Source: Parafrankia elaeagni (GTDB lineage: Bacteria; Actinomycetota; Actinomycetes; Frankiales; Frankiaceae). From it: DNA of 64,000 nucleotides. The position numbers and the translations under genes are program-made. Positions within the stretch are counted from its first letter, which is position 1. Every line of letters starts with the position of its first letter. Location: positions 193 to 64,192 of the forward strand of contig NZ_KB893719.1 in NCBI RefSeq assembly GCF_000374165.1, read 5' to 3'. The notes beneath the pieces were generated by a model. It searched no databases. It saw only the letters and a list, made by a program, of their open reading frames with translations, and was not told the DNA's origin. Shown one piece after another: positions 53,712 to 63,669 of this stretch.

Positions 53712-54654
53712 CATGGAAGGTGAGGCGGTCGGAAAGGCGGATCAGGGCGATGGCGACCAGGCCGAAAACGGCGAAGAACAGCAGGCCGGCGGCGGACGCG
53801 AAGCCCGTGTCGAAGTTCTGGAAGCCGTACTCCCAGAGCAGGTAGTAGACGTTGGTGGTCTGCGAGTTCGGCCCGCCCTGGGTGAGGGTGTCGATGAGCG
53901 GGAAGGTCAGCTGGCCGGACATCAGAATGGTCATCAGGGCCAGGAACACCAGTGTCGGGGAAAGCAGCGGCAGGACGATCCAGCGCGTGATCTGCCAGCG
54001 CGACGCCCGGTCGAGCAGCGCCGCGGCCCGGTACTCGTCGTCGATCCCGCTCAGCCCGGCGGCCACGACGAGGACGGCGAAGCCGAGCAGATGCCAGCCG
54101 GTGATGACGACGATGGCGATCTGCGCGGGCCGCACCTCGTGGATCCAGTTGATCGGATGGCCGATCACCCGGTCGACGGCGCCGCTGCGCGGGTCGAGCA
54201 TCCACTGCCACAGCGCCGCGCCCGCCACCGGCGGGACCAGCACCGGGGCGAAGATCAGCGCACTGTAGACCGCCCGGCCACGGCTGCCGATCACGGACGT
54301 CCAGAGGGCGACGACAGTGGGCAGCACGACGGTGAACACCAGTAGCGCTCCGGTCATGGCGACGGTGAGCCACAGCGCGTTCCGCAGGTCGGGCAGGTCC
54401 AGCAGGCGCTGGTAGTTGTCCAGCCCGACGTACTCCCTGGGGGTGGTGGGCAGCAGGTTCCACGAGAAGAACGACAGGTTCAGGGCCGCGCCGAGCGGCC
54501 GGTACGTCCACACCACCAGGGCGCCGACGGCCGGCAGCAGGAACAGGTACGGCGGCAGCGCTCGTGCGGCACGCCGGGCCAGGGACGGCCGTTGCGCCGT
54601 GACGACGGCACGCCGCCGTGGCACCGCCGCCACCTCGACGAAGGTTCCGGTCAT
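53704..54654 (-). CDS. Carbohydrate ABC transporter permease (MalF/UgpA type)
   Basis: A 316-residue membrane protein with PPYLFLLPAVGALVVWTYRP as the first helix, several more hydrophobic spans, and the EAA-type coupling loop EYRAAALLDRASRWQITRW. Partner of the MalG-type permease; together they form the channel of a sugar or polyol importer. It lies 15 bases after the solute-binding-protein gene. The stop codon lies in the first unit of a 19-bp repeat array. Confidence 0.92.
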   Translation of the reverse strand: MTGTFVEVAAVPRRRAVVTAQRPSLARRAARALPPYLFLLPAVGALVVWTYRPLGAALNLSFFSWNLLPTTPREYVGLDNYQRLLDLPDLRNALWLTVAMTGALLVFTVVLPTVVALWTSVIGSRGRAVYSALIFAPVLVPPVAGAALWQWMLDPRSGAVDRVIGHPINWIHEVRPAQIAIVVITGWHLLGFAVLVVAAGLSGIDDEYRAAALLDRASRWQITRWIVLPLLSPTLVFLALMTILMSGQLTFPLIDTLTQGGPNSQTTNVYYLLWEYGFQNFDTGFASAAGLLFFAVFGLVAIALIRLSDRLTFHDS

Positions 54655-54669
54655 CGGTCGCTCACCTGC

Positions 54670-56094
54670 TCAGGACCTCGGCAGCAGCTTGGCCGCCTGC
54701 TCCTGGGCCTCGGACAGCGTCCTCTGCGGATCGGCCCCGTTGTAGACGACGTTCTCGACCGCCTCGAGCATCGTCGTGCGGATCTGGACGTAGTCCTTGC
54801 CCGGGAACGACACCCATGGCTTCAGCCGGGCGAGCTGGTCCAGGTTGGGCTTGACCAGCGGGTTCTCGGCGGCCCAGGTCTTCAGGCCCTTCGGGTCGTC
54901 GAGCAGGCCGGTGCGCAGCGGCAGATAGCCGATGCGGCTGGTGATCTGGGTGTAGGCGGCGTCGCTGGTGAGGTACTCGATGAGTTCCCAGGCGGCGCGC
55001 TGCTTGGCGGCGTCACCGGCGAACATGAACAGGGCGGCGCCGGAGTTCGTCGGGACGGCGGGCTTAGCGTCGAAGCTGGGCATCACGGCGGCCCGCAACG
55101 TCCACGGCGGCTTGGCTCCGGCCGCGCCCTTGAGGAAGATCTCCTGCGCCGCGCTGCTCTCCACGATCATGCCGATCTCGCCGCGGGCGAAGGCGGGGTA
55201 GGCCTGGTCCTGCGAGAGCTTCGGGCTGGCACCGGAGGCGACCAGGTCCTGGGCCATCCTCACGGCGGCGACGGCCGGGGCCTCGGCGAAGGTCAGCCTC
55301 GTCCGGTCCTCGGAGATCACCGAGCCGCCGTTGGAGGCGACCAGCGCCTGGTAGCACCAGTCACCGGAGACCTTGGTGAGACAGTCGATGTAGCTGCCGT
55401 CCTTGCCGGTCCTCTCCGTGATGGCGAGCGCGGCGGTCCTGAACTCCGCCCAGGTCGTCGGCGGCTTCTCCGGGTCGAGGCCGGCCTGGCGGAACAGGTC
55501 GGCGTTGTAGTAGAGCACCGGCGTCGAGAAGACGAACGGCACGCCGTACGTCTTGCCGTCGGCGTCGCCGAGCGTGCGGGCGGGCGGGGCGAACGGGTGT
55601 GTCCCCGCGAAGTTCGCCTGGACGGCGTCGCGCCCGACGACGTCGTCGAGCGGCTTCGCGCCGAGCGCGTCCACGGTGTAGTCGAGGTCACCGAAGGTGA
55701 GCTGGGCGACGTCGGGGGCGTTGCCGGTCGCGAGCTGCGCCTGGATGCTGGCGGTCGCGGCGCTGCCGTAGCCCTTGAGGGTCGAGGTCTGCGGCTTCTG
55801 CGCGGTCACGGTGATGTTCGGGTGGCTCTTCTGGAAGTCGGCGATCAGGCTGTCGAAGGTGTCCGTCCACGGACCGGCCTGGGCGAGGTTGTAGCTCTCG
55901 AAGACGATCGAGACCTTCTGGCCCGGGCCGAGTTCGGGCACCACGTTCGCAGTGGTGGTGGATGTCTGGTCGCCGTCACCGTCGTCGGATCCGCAGGCGG
56001 CGAGACCGAGGGTGAGGGCGAGTGCGGCAGCGCACGCGGCCGCCGTGCCGCGGGCTGAGCGCCGTCGAAACACAGCGTGCTCCTTCAGGTTCAT
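54670..56094 (-). CDS. ABC transporter solute-binding lipoprotein (sugar type)
   Basis: A 474-residue extracellular binding protein. The signal peptide ALALTLGLAACGSDD contains the lipobox, so the mature protein is anchored by its Cys. VSIVFESYNLAQAG, YNADLFRQAGLDPEKPPTTWAEF and EIGMIVESSAA are typical of family 1 carbohydrate-binding proteins. It delivers a sugar, oligosaccharide or glycerol-phosphate-like ligand to the two permeases. Gene order ATPase, binding protein, permease, permease. Confidence 0.9.
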   Translation of the reverse strand: MNLKEHAVFRRRSARGTAAACAAALALTLGLAACGSDDGDGDQTSTTTANVVPELGPGQKVSIVFESYNLAQAGPWTDTFDSLIADFQKSHPNITVTAQKPQTSTLKGYGSAATASIQAQLATGNAPDVAQLTFGDLDYTVDALGAKPLDDVVGRDAVQANFAGTHPFAPPARTLGDADGKTYGVPFVFSTPVLYYNADLFRQAGLDPEKPPTTWAEFRTAALAITERTGKDGSYIDCLTKVSGDWCYQALVASNGGSVISEDRTRLTFAEAPAVAAVRMAQDLVASGASPKLSQDQAYPAFARGEIGMIVESSAAQEIFLKGAAGAKPPWTLRAAVMPSFDAKPAVPTNSGAALFMFAGDAAKQRAAWELIEYLTSDAAYTQITSRIGYLPLRTGLLDDPKGLKTWAAENPLVKPNLDQLARLKPWVSFPGKDYVQIRTTMLEAVENVVYNGADPQRTLSEAQEQAAKLLPRS

Positions 56095-56125
56095 GCATCT
56101 GGGCGTTCTGTCTGTGCTGTCTGTT

Positions 56126-57280
<1,155 letters not shown>

Positions 57281-57542
57281 GGTGCTGGTTCCTCCCCCCG
57301 GGACACGGCGCGCGCAACGTTGCGTGCCCCGCGTGCTTCCCCCGACGCTGCTGGTGCGCCACCGGGGCGGCCCGGCAGCCCCGTTGCCCCCGGGCCTTCC
57401 CCGGTACGCGCAAACGCAGAATACGGAGCCTGGATATTCACGGGGCAGCCGATTGCGGATCCGGATGAACCGATCGCCAGCCCGGATTACCAACCCACGG
57501 TGAATTCACCGGGAATCACACGGATCTACTTTCCGGTGTATT
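57281..57542 (-). promoter_or_regulatory. Promoter region of the ABC importer with a LacI-type palindrome
   Basis: cgcaacgttgcg (57313-57324), a perfect 12-bp palindrome with the CG centre typical of LacI/GalR operators, lies 33 bases upstream of the ATPase start. No LacI-type regulator is encoded in the window. The rest of the gap, about 57410-57540, is less GC-rich and shows no gene. Confidence 0.6.
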
Positions 57543-58562
57543 TCAGATGTCCAGTTCCAGACGTTCACCGTGGCTTCGGGAGACGCAGACCATCATCGTC
57601 CGGCCGCTGGCCCGCTCGGCCGCGCTCAGGACGGTGTCGCGATGCTCCACCTCACCGGCGACGACGGCGGTCTCGCAGCTGCCGCAGGTGCCGTCCCGGC
57701 AGGAGGAGGCGACCGTCGCACCGGCCGCCTCCAGCGCGGCCAGGATGCTCTGCCCGGCCCGCACCGTGAGGATCTGCCCGCTGCGGGCCAACCGCAGCTC
57801 GAAGGCCTGGTCGCTGTCTCGGCTGGCGGGCTGCGCCGGGCGGAACCGCTCGACGTGCAGCGCCTCGGCCGGCCAGTCGGCGCAGGCCTGCTCGACGGCG
57901 GTGAGCAGGGCCTCCGGCCCGCAGCAGTAGACCGCGGTCTGCTCGCCGAGGCCGGAGTGGCGAAGGTCGTCGAGGACGGCGCCGATCGGGAGCAGCCCGT
58001 GGGTGTCCTGCGGGTGCAGGAGGACCCGCTCGCCGTGGCGGTCGGCGAGATCGCCGGCGAACGCCATCGCCTCGCGCCGCCGGCCGCCGTAGAGCAGGCG
58101 CCAGTCGGCGCCGCGTGCGGCCAGTTCCCTGGCCATCGGCAGCAGCGGGGTGATCCCGATGCCACCGGCGATGAGCAGGTAGTTCGGTGCGGCGACCAGC
58201 GGGAAGGCGTTGCGGGGGCGGCCTGCCGTGAGCAGTGTGCCGGCGGCCACCCGGTCGTGCAGGTGCACCGAGCCGCCCCGGCCGGCGGCCTCGCGCAGCA
58301 CCGCGACCTGCCAGCTGCCCCGGTCGGCGGGATCTCCGCACAGCGAGTACTGGCGGATCATCCCCGGGCGGACCGTGATGTCCACGTGGGCGCCCGGCGT
58401 CCAGGCCGGCAGCGGCTCCCCGGCGGGGTCGGCCAGCTCGAGGCAGACCACGTCGTGTGCCACCCGCCGCCGGGCGCGGACCACCACTGTGAGATCCGGC
58501 CCGGCCGGCAGGGCCGGTCCCCCGGCAGAGGGGCCGGGAGACGAGGAGAAGGAGACGGACAC
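57543..58562 (-). CDS. Flavin/2Fe-2S reductase (phthalate dioxygenase reductase/VanB type)
   Basis: A 339-residue electron-transfer protein. The FNR-like N-terminal part has RQYSLCGDP (flavin), the middle LIAGGIGITPLLPMARELA (NAD(P)H), and the C-terminal ferredoxin domain carries SCRDGTCGSCETAVVAGE plus a later Cys in MMVCVSR, the four 2Fe-2S ligands. It passes electrons from NAD(P)H to an oxygenase; the P450s in this window are plausible partners. Located next to LysR copy 2. Confidence 0.9.
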   Translation of the reverse strand: MSVSFSSSPGPSAGGPALPAGPDLTVVVRARRRVAHDVVCLELADPAGEPLPAWTPGAHVDITVRPGMIRQYSLCGDPADRGSWQVAVLREAAGRGGSVHLHDRVAAGTLLTAGRPRNAFPLVAAPNYLLIAGGIGITPLLPMARELAARGADWRLLYGGRRREAMAFAGDLADRHGERVLLHPQDTHGLLPIGAVLDDLRHSGLGEQTAVYCCGPEALLTAVEQACADWPAEALHVERFRPAQPASRDSDQAFELRLARSGQILTVRAGQSILAALEAAGATVASSCRDGTCGSCETAVVAGEVEHRDTVLSAAERASGRTMMVCVSRSHGERLELDI

Positions 58563-58640
58563 GAGCGACCTCCCGCGGAATTCCGCACGGTCACGACATA
58601 TGCCCTGCCACGGTAACGATGAATTCGCCCGGGCGAACCG

Positions 58641-59606
58641 TCAGCACGCGGTCATTGAAACATCTGATCGATGTTTTCCGGAAAAACGATCGATCTTCTC
58701 GCCGGCGGCCACGGCGGGGTCGTGGCACAGGTCCGCCTCAGCGCTTTCCAGGCTGTCGAGCAGCGTTTCCACCAGTCGGGTGCGGGGCGGCCGCCACACG
58801 ACGTGCACGGGTACCGACGGGACCGGGTCGACGAGCGGAACGGCACGCGCCCCGGCGATACCGAGCGCGCGTTCCCGGGAGGCGAACCCGACCACCGGCC
58901 GGGTGGTGACCAACAATGCGCTGGCGCCGGGGTCGTCGACCTCGGCCACCACCCGCAGCCTGATACCGGCACGGTCGGCGGAGCGGGACATCGTGTCGTA
59001 GAAGGCGGGGCACTGCGTGCGGTGAAACAGCAGGCAGGGCTGCCGTTCCAGGTCACCGAACGGCACCTGGGCACGGCCGGCCCATTCGTGGTGCTCCCCC
59101 ACGACGGCGAGGATGCGCACCCGCAGCACCTCCCGTGACTGCAGACTGGAGGTGGGCGGCAGACCGAAGATGAAGCCGACGTCCAGCTCGCCGCTGAGCA
59201 GACTCTTGATCTGGGGTCCGGTCCGCCGTTCCCACAGGCGCGGCTCGACCCCGGGGTGGGAGGCGTGCAGCCGCGCCAGCGTCGGCGGGAGAATGCGGTG
59301 CCCGGCCGGCAGGTTGAATCCGATGTTGATCCGCCCGGCCCGGCCGGCGGCGGTGTCACGGGTGATTTCGAGGGTGCGGCGCTTCAGTTCAAGAATTCTC
59401 TTCGCCTCGCCCCTGAACGCCTGACCGGCAGGAGTGAGACGTACCTCACGCGAGTTTCTCGCGACCAGCTTGACACCGACCTCACGCTCAAGGCGGGCCA
59501 GATGCTGGCTCAGCGAGGGCTGAGTCAGGTTGAGCCGCCGCGCGGCCCGCCCGAAATGGACTTCTTCGGCGATGGCGAGAAAAGAGACCAGATGTCGGAA
59601 CTCCAC
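58641..59606 (-). CDS. LysR-family transcriptional regulator (copy 2)
   Basis: A 321-residue regulator beginning MEFRHLVSFLAIAEEVHFGRA, with the helix-turn-helix RRLNLTQPSLSQHLARLE and an effector domain ending VDPVPSVPVHVVWRPP. GTG start with GGAGG six bases before. It resembles the regulator at 11389 along its whole length and also lies downstream of a similar P450. A 30-residue C-terminal tail is extra. Upstream sequence should bind it (LysR proteins usually autoregulate). Confidence 0.9.
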   Translation of the reverse strand: MEFRHLVSFLAIAEEVHFGRAARRLNLTQPSLSQHLARLEREVGVKLVARNSREVRLTPAGQAFRGEAKRILELKRRTLEITRDTAAGRAGRINIGFNLPAGHRILPPTLARLHASHPGVEPRLWERRTGPQIKSLLSGELDVGFIFGLPPTSSLQSREVLRVRILAVVGEHHEWAGRAQVPFGDLERQPCLLFHRTQCPAFYDTMSRSADRAGIRLRVVAEVDDPGASALLVTTRPVVGFASRERALGIAGARAVPLVDPVPSVPVHVVWRPPRTRLVETLLDSLESAEADLCHDPAVAAGEKIDRFSGKHRSDVSMTAC

Positions 59607-60064
59607 GAGTTTCCTCCCTCATTCCCCCGTCCGCCAGTGTAGTCCGGACGCCTAACGGGCGATGAAGTCGGAGTTAGCCCGAGTAATTCTTCGGATGACC
59701 GTGTGGAGCGTTGCCCCGGCAATCACGCCGACCGCCGCCAGAAAATGTGTTCCACGCCTCTTCCCGGCGGATTCGGCACGGATCCGCCCGCCACGGCGTA
59801 CGGATGCCGCCGACCGTGGCACCCAACACGGCAGAGTACCGCCCGAAAAAAAGTAGGCTATCGGACGAAACGGACAGGGAATGGCGGGGTTCGCACCGGG
59901 GAATTCCGCCGGCTCCGCCGCACGCCCCGGGAACGGGCGTCGTCAGGACGCCGCGCAGGCGACCGGCCCGGCGGCCCGGAGCCCCGGAGCCCCGGGGCCC
60001 CGGGGCCCGCATCGCGATGCCGGTGATGGTCGGGGGCGACGGCTGAGGGGGCGACGGCCGAGGG
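59607..60064. other. 458-bp gap between P450 and LysR copy 2
   Basis: No gene is supported. ctaac (59652) and gttag (about 59673) form arms upstream of LysR. A GC palindrome gccccggggccccggggc (59989-60006) and gcatcgcgatgc (60009-60020) follow the P450 stop at 60065 and could end its transcription. A run of seven A at about 59847 is unusual for the region. Confidence 0.5.
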
Positions 60065-61342
60065 TCAGCCGGTGACCCGCACCGGAAGCTCCGACATCCC
60101 GCGGACCACGATGTTCGGCCGGTAGGGGGGCGGATCCGCCAGCGGGGTGATGCTGCTCAGCCGGGTGGCGATGCCGCGCAGCGCCTCGCCCACCTCGAGA
60201 CGCACCAGCGGTGCGCCGAGGCAGTAGTGCAGGCCCATCCCCAGCGCGAGATGCCGGTTCACCTTCTCCCCACCCGCGTAGCGGTCAATGCGCAGCCGGT
60301 CGGGTTCGGTGAACGCCTGCGGGTCGCGGTTGGCCGAGCCGATCATCACGATGACCGCCTCGCCCGGGGTGAACGTCCGACCCGAGACCGTCACCTCGCC
60401 ACGGGCCGTGCGGGTCGTGACCTGCGCCGGCGGGTCGAGCCGCAGCATCTCCTCGACCGCGGGCAGTGCCAGGTCGGGGTCCTTGCGCAGCGCGTCCAGC
60501 TGCGCGGGATCCCGCATCAGCGCGAGGACACCGTTGCCGATCAGGTTCACGGTGGTCTCGTGCCCGGCGACCACGAGGATGAGCAGCGTGCCGAGGAGCT
60601 CGGTGGTGGTGAGCCGGTCGCCCTCGGCGTACACCTGCCCGAGGGCGGAGATCAGGTCGTCGCGCGGGTCGGCCCGGCGGGCCTCGACGAGTCCGCCGAA
60701 GAACTCCCGGAACTCGTTCACGGCGGCGGTGCGGGCGGCGAGCTCCGCCGGGGAGAGCAGGGCGTCGGGGTCCAGCCCGCGTGCGATGCCGGCGGACATC
60801 CTGCGCACGGCGCCATGCTCGGACGCCGGCACGCCCAGCAGGTCGCAGATCATCGTCAACGGCAGCGGGTAGGCGAAGTCCTCGATCAGGTCGACCTCGC
60901 CGGCGGCCAGAGCGGCGTCGAGCAGGCCGTCGACGACGCGGCGCGCGGTCGGGCGGGTCGCCTCGATCGTGCGCGGGGTGAAGGCCCGGCTCACCAGACC
61001 ACGCAGCCGGGTGTGGTCCGGCGGTTCCATCCACAGGAACGACCCGGGCAGTTCGACGTCGCTGTCCGGGTGCAGCAGGTCGGATTCCTCGGCGTGGCTC
61101 CACACCGGGTCGGCGAGGATCGCGGCGCACTCCGCGTAGCCGGGGACGAGCGACGTCCCGAGCGGGCCGTCGACGAACAGGCCGGCCTCGCGCAGCGTGC
61201 GGTAGGCCTGGTAGGGGTCGTGCCGCCAGGCCGGGTCAAAGGCGTCGATCACAGCCTGGCCGACCTTCGCGTCACCGACGGCGCTGTGGGCTCCGGTGGA
61301 ACTGTGGGCTCCGGTGGAACTGTGGGCTCCGGTGGCGGTCAC
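60065..61342 (-). CDS. Cytochrome P450
   Basis: A 425-residue P450 with I-helix VVAGHETTVNLIGNG, K-helix EEMLR and haem loop GMGLHYCLGAPLVRLE (Cys374). Sequence is closely similar to the P450 at 9964 in all regions. GTG 61342 overlaps the stop of the hotdog gene in GTGA. Its N terminus repeats GAHSSTGAHSSTGAHS, encoded by an 18-bp tandem repeat, which is absent from the 9964 copy. Substrate unknown. Confidence 0.92.
   Translation of the reverse strand: MTATGAHSSTGAHSSTGAHSAVGDAKVGQAVIDAFDPAWRHDPYQAYRTLREAGLFVDGPLGTSLVPGYAECAAILADPVWSHAEESDLLHPDSDVELPGSFLWMEPPDHTRLRGLVSRAFTPRTIEATRPTARRVVDGLLDAALAAGEVDLIEDFAYPLPLTMICDLLGVPASEHGAVRRMSAGIARGLDPDALLSPAELAARTAAVNEFREFFGGLVEARRADPRDDLISALGQVYAEGDRLTTTELLGTLLILVVAGHETTVNLIGNGVLALMRDPAQLDALRKDPDLALPAVEEMLRLDPPAQVTTRTARGEVTVSGRTFTPGEAVIVMIGSANRDPQAFTEPDRLRIDRYAGGEKVNRHLALGMGLHYCLGAPLVRLEVGEALRGIATRLSSITPLADPPPYRPNIVVRGMSELPVRVTG
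61284..61335. repeat. 18-bp tandem repeat at P450 N terminus
   Basis: Two exact units of ctgtgggctccggtggaa (61284-61301, 61302-61319) and 16 bases of a third. In frame with the P450 coding sequence on the minus strand. Confidence 0.95.
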
Positions 61343-61908
61343 GCCGGGCCACCCGCGGCCTCGAACAGCAGGCAGGTGGACGTCCCGTGTGCCACCAGCG
61401 CGCCGGCGTGGTTGGTCACCCGGGCCTCGGCTGTGGCCGTGCGGCGTCCGACGTGGACGGCGGTGGCGACACAGGTCAGCGCCGCGTCGTCGAGGGCGAC
61501 AGCGCGGATGAAGTTCACCTTCAGTTCGAGCGTGGTGTAGAGCATGCCGTCGGGCAGCCGGGTGTAGACGGCGCTGCCCATCGCGGTGTCCATCAGTGTG
61601 CTGATCACTCCGCCGTGCACCGTGTACATCGCGTTGGCGGCGGCCGGGGACGGGGTGAGCGTCCACACCGACAGGCCGTCGCCGAGCTCGCTGAGCAGCA
61701 CGCCGAGCGAGTGGCCGACGCCGATGCCGGCGGTCAGGCCGTGGGAGACCAGGTCGGTGAGCTCGCGCAGCCGCCGCGCCTGCCCCGTCTCGGCGGCCTC
61801 GTCCGCCCGCCCGGGACGTTCCGGGTGTTCGGGTTGCTCAGGTTGCTCGGGTTCCTCGGCGCTGACGACTGGCTCGGCGGCGCGGTCCCGGTCCAGGGTG
61901 CGGTCCAT
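61339..61908 (-). CDS. PaaI-type hotdog thioesterase
   Basis: A 189-residue protein, mostly a hotdog domain with NAMYTVHGGVISTLMDTAMGSA (His-Gly-Gly plus catalytic Asp region), LYTTLELKVNFIR and VGRRTATAEARV. An acidic leader EEPEQPEQPEHPERPG of about 35 residues precedes the fold. ATG 61908 with GGGAGA upstream is preferred; the frame remains open further but reads through the promoter area. It overlaps the P450 GTG by four bases, so the two are co-translated. Confidence 0.83.
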   Translation of the reverse strand: MDRTLDRDRAAEPVVSAEEPEQPEQPEHPERPGRADEAAETGQARRLRELTDLVSHGLTAGIGVGHSLGVLLSELGDGLSVWTLTPSPAAANAMYTVHGGVISTLMDTAMGSAVYTRLPDGMLYTTLELKVNFIRAVALDDAALTCVATAVHVGRRTATAEARVTNHAGALVAHGTSTCLLFEAAGGPA

Positions 61909-62165
61909 GGGCGGCGGTCTCCCGTGCGTCGGTGGCGGCAGGCGATGCGTCGCGCTGCATCGTGACCCCAGCCGCCCGTCCCTGACGACATGCATTCGCA
62001 TCTCTAATCGATCCATGCACCGTGCTCGCCCACGAGGGTTGGCACCGGCCAATCGCGCGATTGGAGTCTGCCGCGCTCGCTGTCGCACCCGGACGCGGTC
62101 CGCCAGAGTGCACCCGAGCCGGGCGGACGGACGCCGTCCGGGCAGCGACCTGACCGGGAGACGCC
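61909..62165. promoter_or_regulatory. Divergent promoter region between hotdog/P450 operon and P450
   Basis: Contains tctctaatcg (62001-62010), also present at 9842-9851, and the perfect 16-bp palindrome ccaatcgcgcgattgg (62049-62064). Both lie between the two divergent start codons. Confidence 0.5.
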
Positions 62166-63431
62166 ATGGCCGCCGCAGAGACCGCCGCGCAGATCTCGAC
62201 CGGACCCGCCGCCGGGCCCGCCCCGGTGGAGTTCACCGCCTTCCACCCGGCGCACAAGGCCAACCCGTACCTCAACTACCAGCAGGTGCGGGAGACCCGG
62301 CCGCTGTGCCCGTTCATGCTCGGCGACGTCCCCGTCACCGTGCTCACCCGGTACGCGGACCTCGAGACCGTGCTGCAGAGCGACGACTGGGTGCACGGCT
62401 ACGACGCGGACATCAGCCCGTTCCGCGAGGGCAACGCCAGCGCGCCCCGTTCCTTCCTGCGGATGGACCCGCCGGATCACACCCGGCTGCGCGGGCTGGT
62501 GAACAAGGCCTTCACGCCGCGCATCGTGAACGCGATGGCGCCGCGCATCCAGGCGCACGCCGAGCGGCTGGTCGCCGAGGCCCGCACCACGGGCACGCTG
62601 GAGGTGATCAACGGCTACGCGGCCCTGCTCGCCAGCGCTTCGCTCGGCAAACTGCTGGGTGTGCCCGACGACGTCGGTGCGTCGCTGCGCGGCTGGGCAC
62701 TCGCGATCGCCCGCGGCACCGACCCGGACAACCTGCTGACCGAGGACGAGCTGGTGGCCCGCCGGACGGCAACCCTCGACTTCCAGCGCTACTTCCAGGA
62801 GCTCATCGCGCAGCGCCGGGCCCAGCCGACCGACGACCTGGTCAGCATGCTCGCGGCCGCCCGGGACCGGGACGACGCGCTCAGCGAGACCGAGCTGCTC
62901 GGTGTCTCGTCGCTGATGGTCGTCGCCGGGATGGAGACGTCCATCAACTACATCGGGTCGTCGGTGCTGACCCTGCTGCGCCACCCCGACCAGCTGGCGC
63001 TGCTGCGCGCCCGGCCGGAGCTGCTGCACTCCGCCGTCGAGGAGGTGCTGCGCTACGACCCGCCGACGCAGTTCACGATGCGCACGGCGTGCCGGCGGAC
63101 GGAGCTGGCCGGGCGGACCTTCGAACGCGGGGACGGTGTGCTGCTGGTCAGCGCGGCGGCCGGCCGGGACCCGGAGGCCTACCCGGATCCGGACCGCTTC
63201 GACATCACCCGTTATCACGGCCCGCGGCCGGCCCGCCGCCACCTGGGTTTCAGCGTCGGTATTCATTTCTGCCTCGGCGCCCCGCTGGCACGCATCGAGG
63301 CGGCGGCGGCGATCGGCGCGCTGGTCCACGGAACGTCAACGCTTGAGCTCGCGGTGGACGACGCCGAGCTGGTCTACCTTCCGAGCCTGATCCACCGAGC
63401 TCTGGCGACACTTCCGATCCGGGTCGGCTGA
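62166..63431 (+). CDS. Cytochrome P450
   Basis: A 421-residue P450 with I-helix VVAGMETSINYIG (the usual His/Asp before Glu is Met), K-helix EEVLR and haem loop FSVGIHFCLGAPLARIE (Cys369). A second subfamily than the 9964/60065 pair. GGGAG lies seven bases before the ATG. It diverges from the hotdog/P450 operon and is followed by another P450 on the same strand. Confidence 0.92.
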   Translation: MAAAETAAQISTGPAAGPAPVEFTAFHPAHKANPYLNYQQVRETRPLCPFMLGDVPVTVLTRYADLETVLQSDDWVHGYDADISPFREGNASAPRSFLRMDPPDHTRLRGLVNKAFTPRIVNAMAPRIQAHAERLVAEARTTGTLEVINGYAALLASASLGKLLGVPDDVGASLRGWALAIARGTDPDNLLTEDELVARRTATLDFQRYFQELIAQRRAQPTDDLVSMLAAARDRDDALSETELLGVSSLMVVAGMETSINYIGSSVLTLLRHPDQLALLRARPELLHSAVEEVLRYDPPTQFTMRTACRRTELAGRTFERGDGVLLVSAAAGRDPEAYPDPDRFDITRYHGPRPARRHLGFSVGIHFCLGAPLARIEAAAAIGALVHGTSTLELAVDDAELVYLPSLIHRALATLPIRVG

Positions 63432-63669
63432 CCTGGGCCGCGCCCGCCCCGCACGGTCGCGGCGCATGCCCTGACCGGCGCCTGCACGCCCTGACCGGCG
63501 CGCGGCGAGGACATCCTGCCGCTGTCTGGCCGTTACCCGGCCGGGCGGCCGGCGTCCAGCCGATCGGCAGGGCACGCTCGGTCACGCCCCCTGCAGGGAC
63601 GCGTCGTTTGTGTCGCCCTGACCCGGATGGGAGACTGGCCGCGAGGCCATGGAAGGAGCAACACAAACT
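63432..63669. other. Gap before the third right-hand P450, short direct repeat
   Basis: A direct repeat of about 16 bases, gccctgaccggcgc, occurs near 63468 and 63488. No gene is seen; it carries the ribosome site AAGGAG at 63653-63658. Confidence 0.45.
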
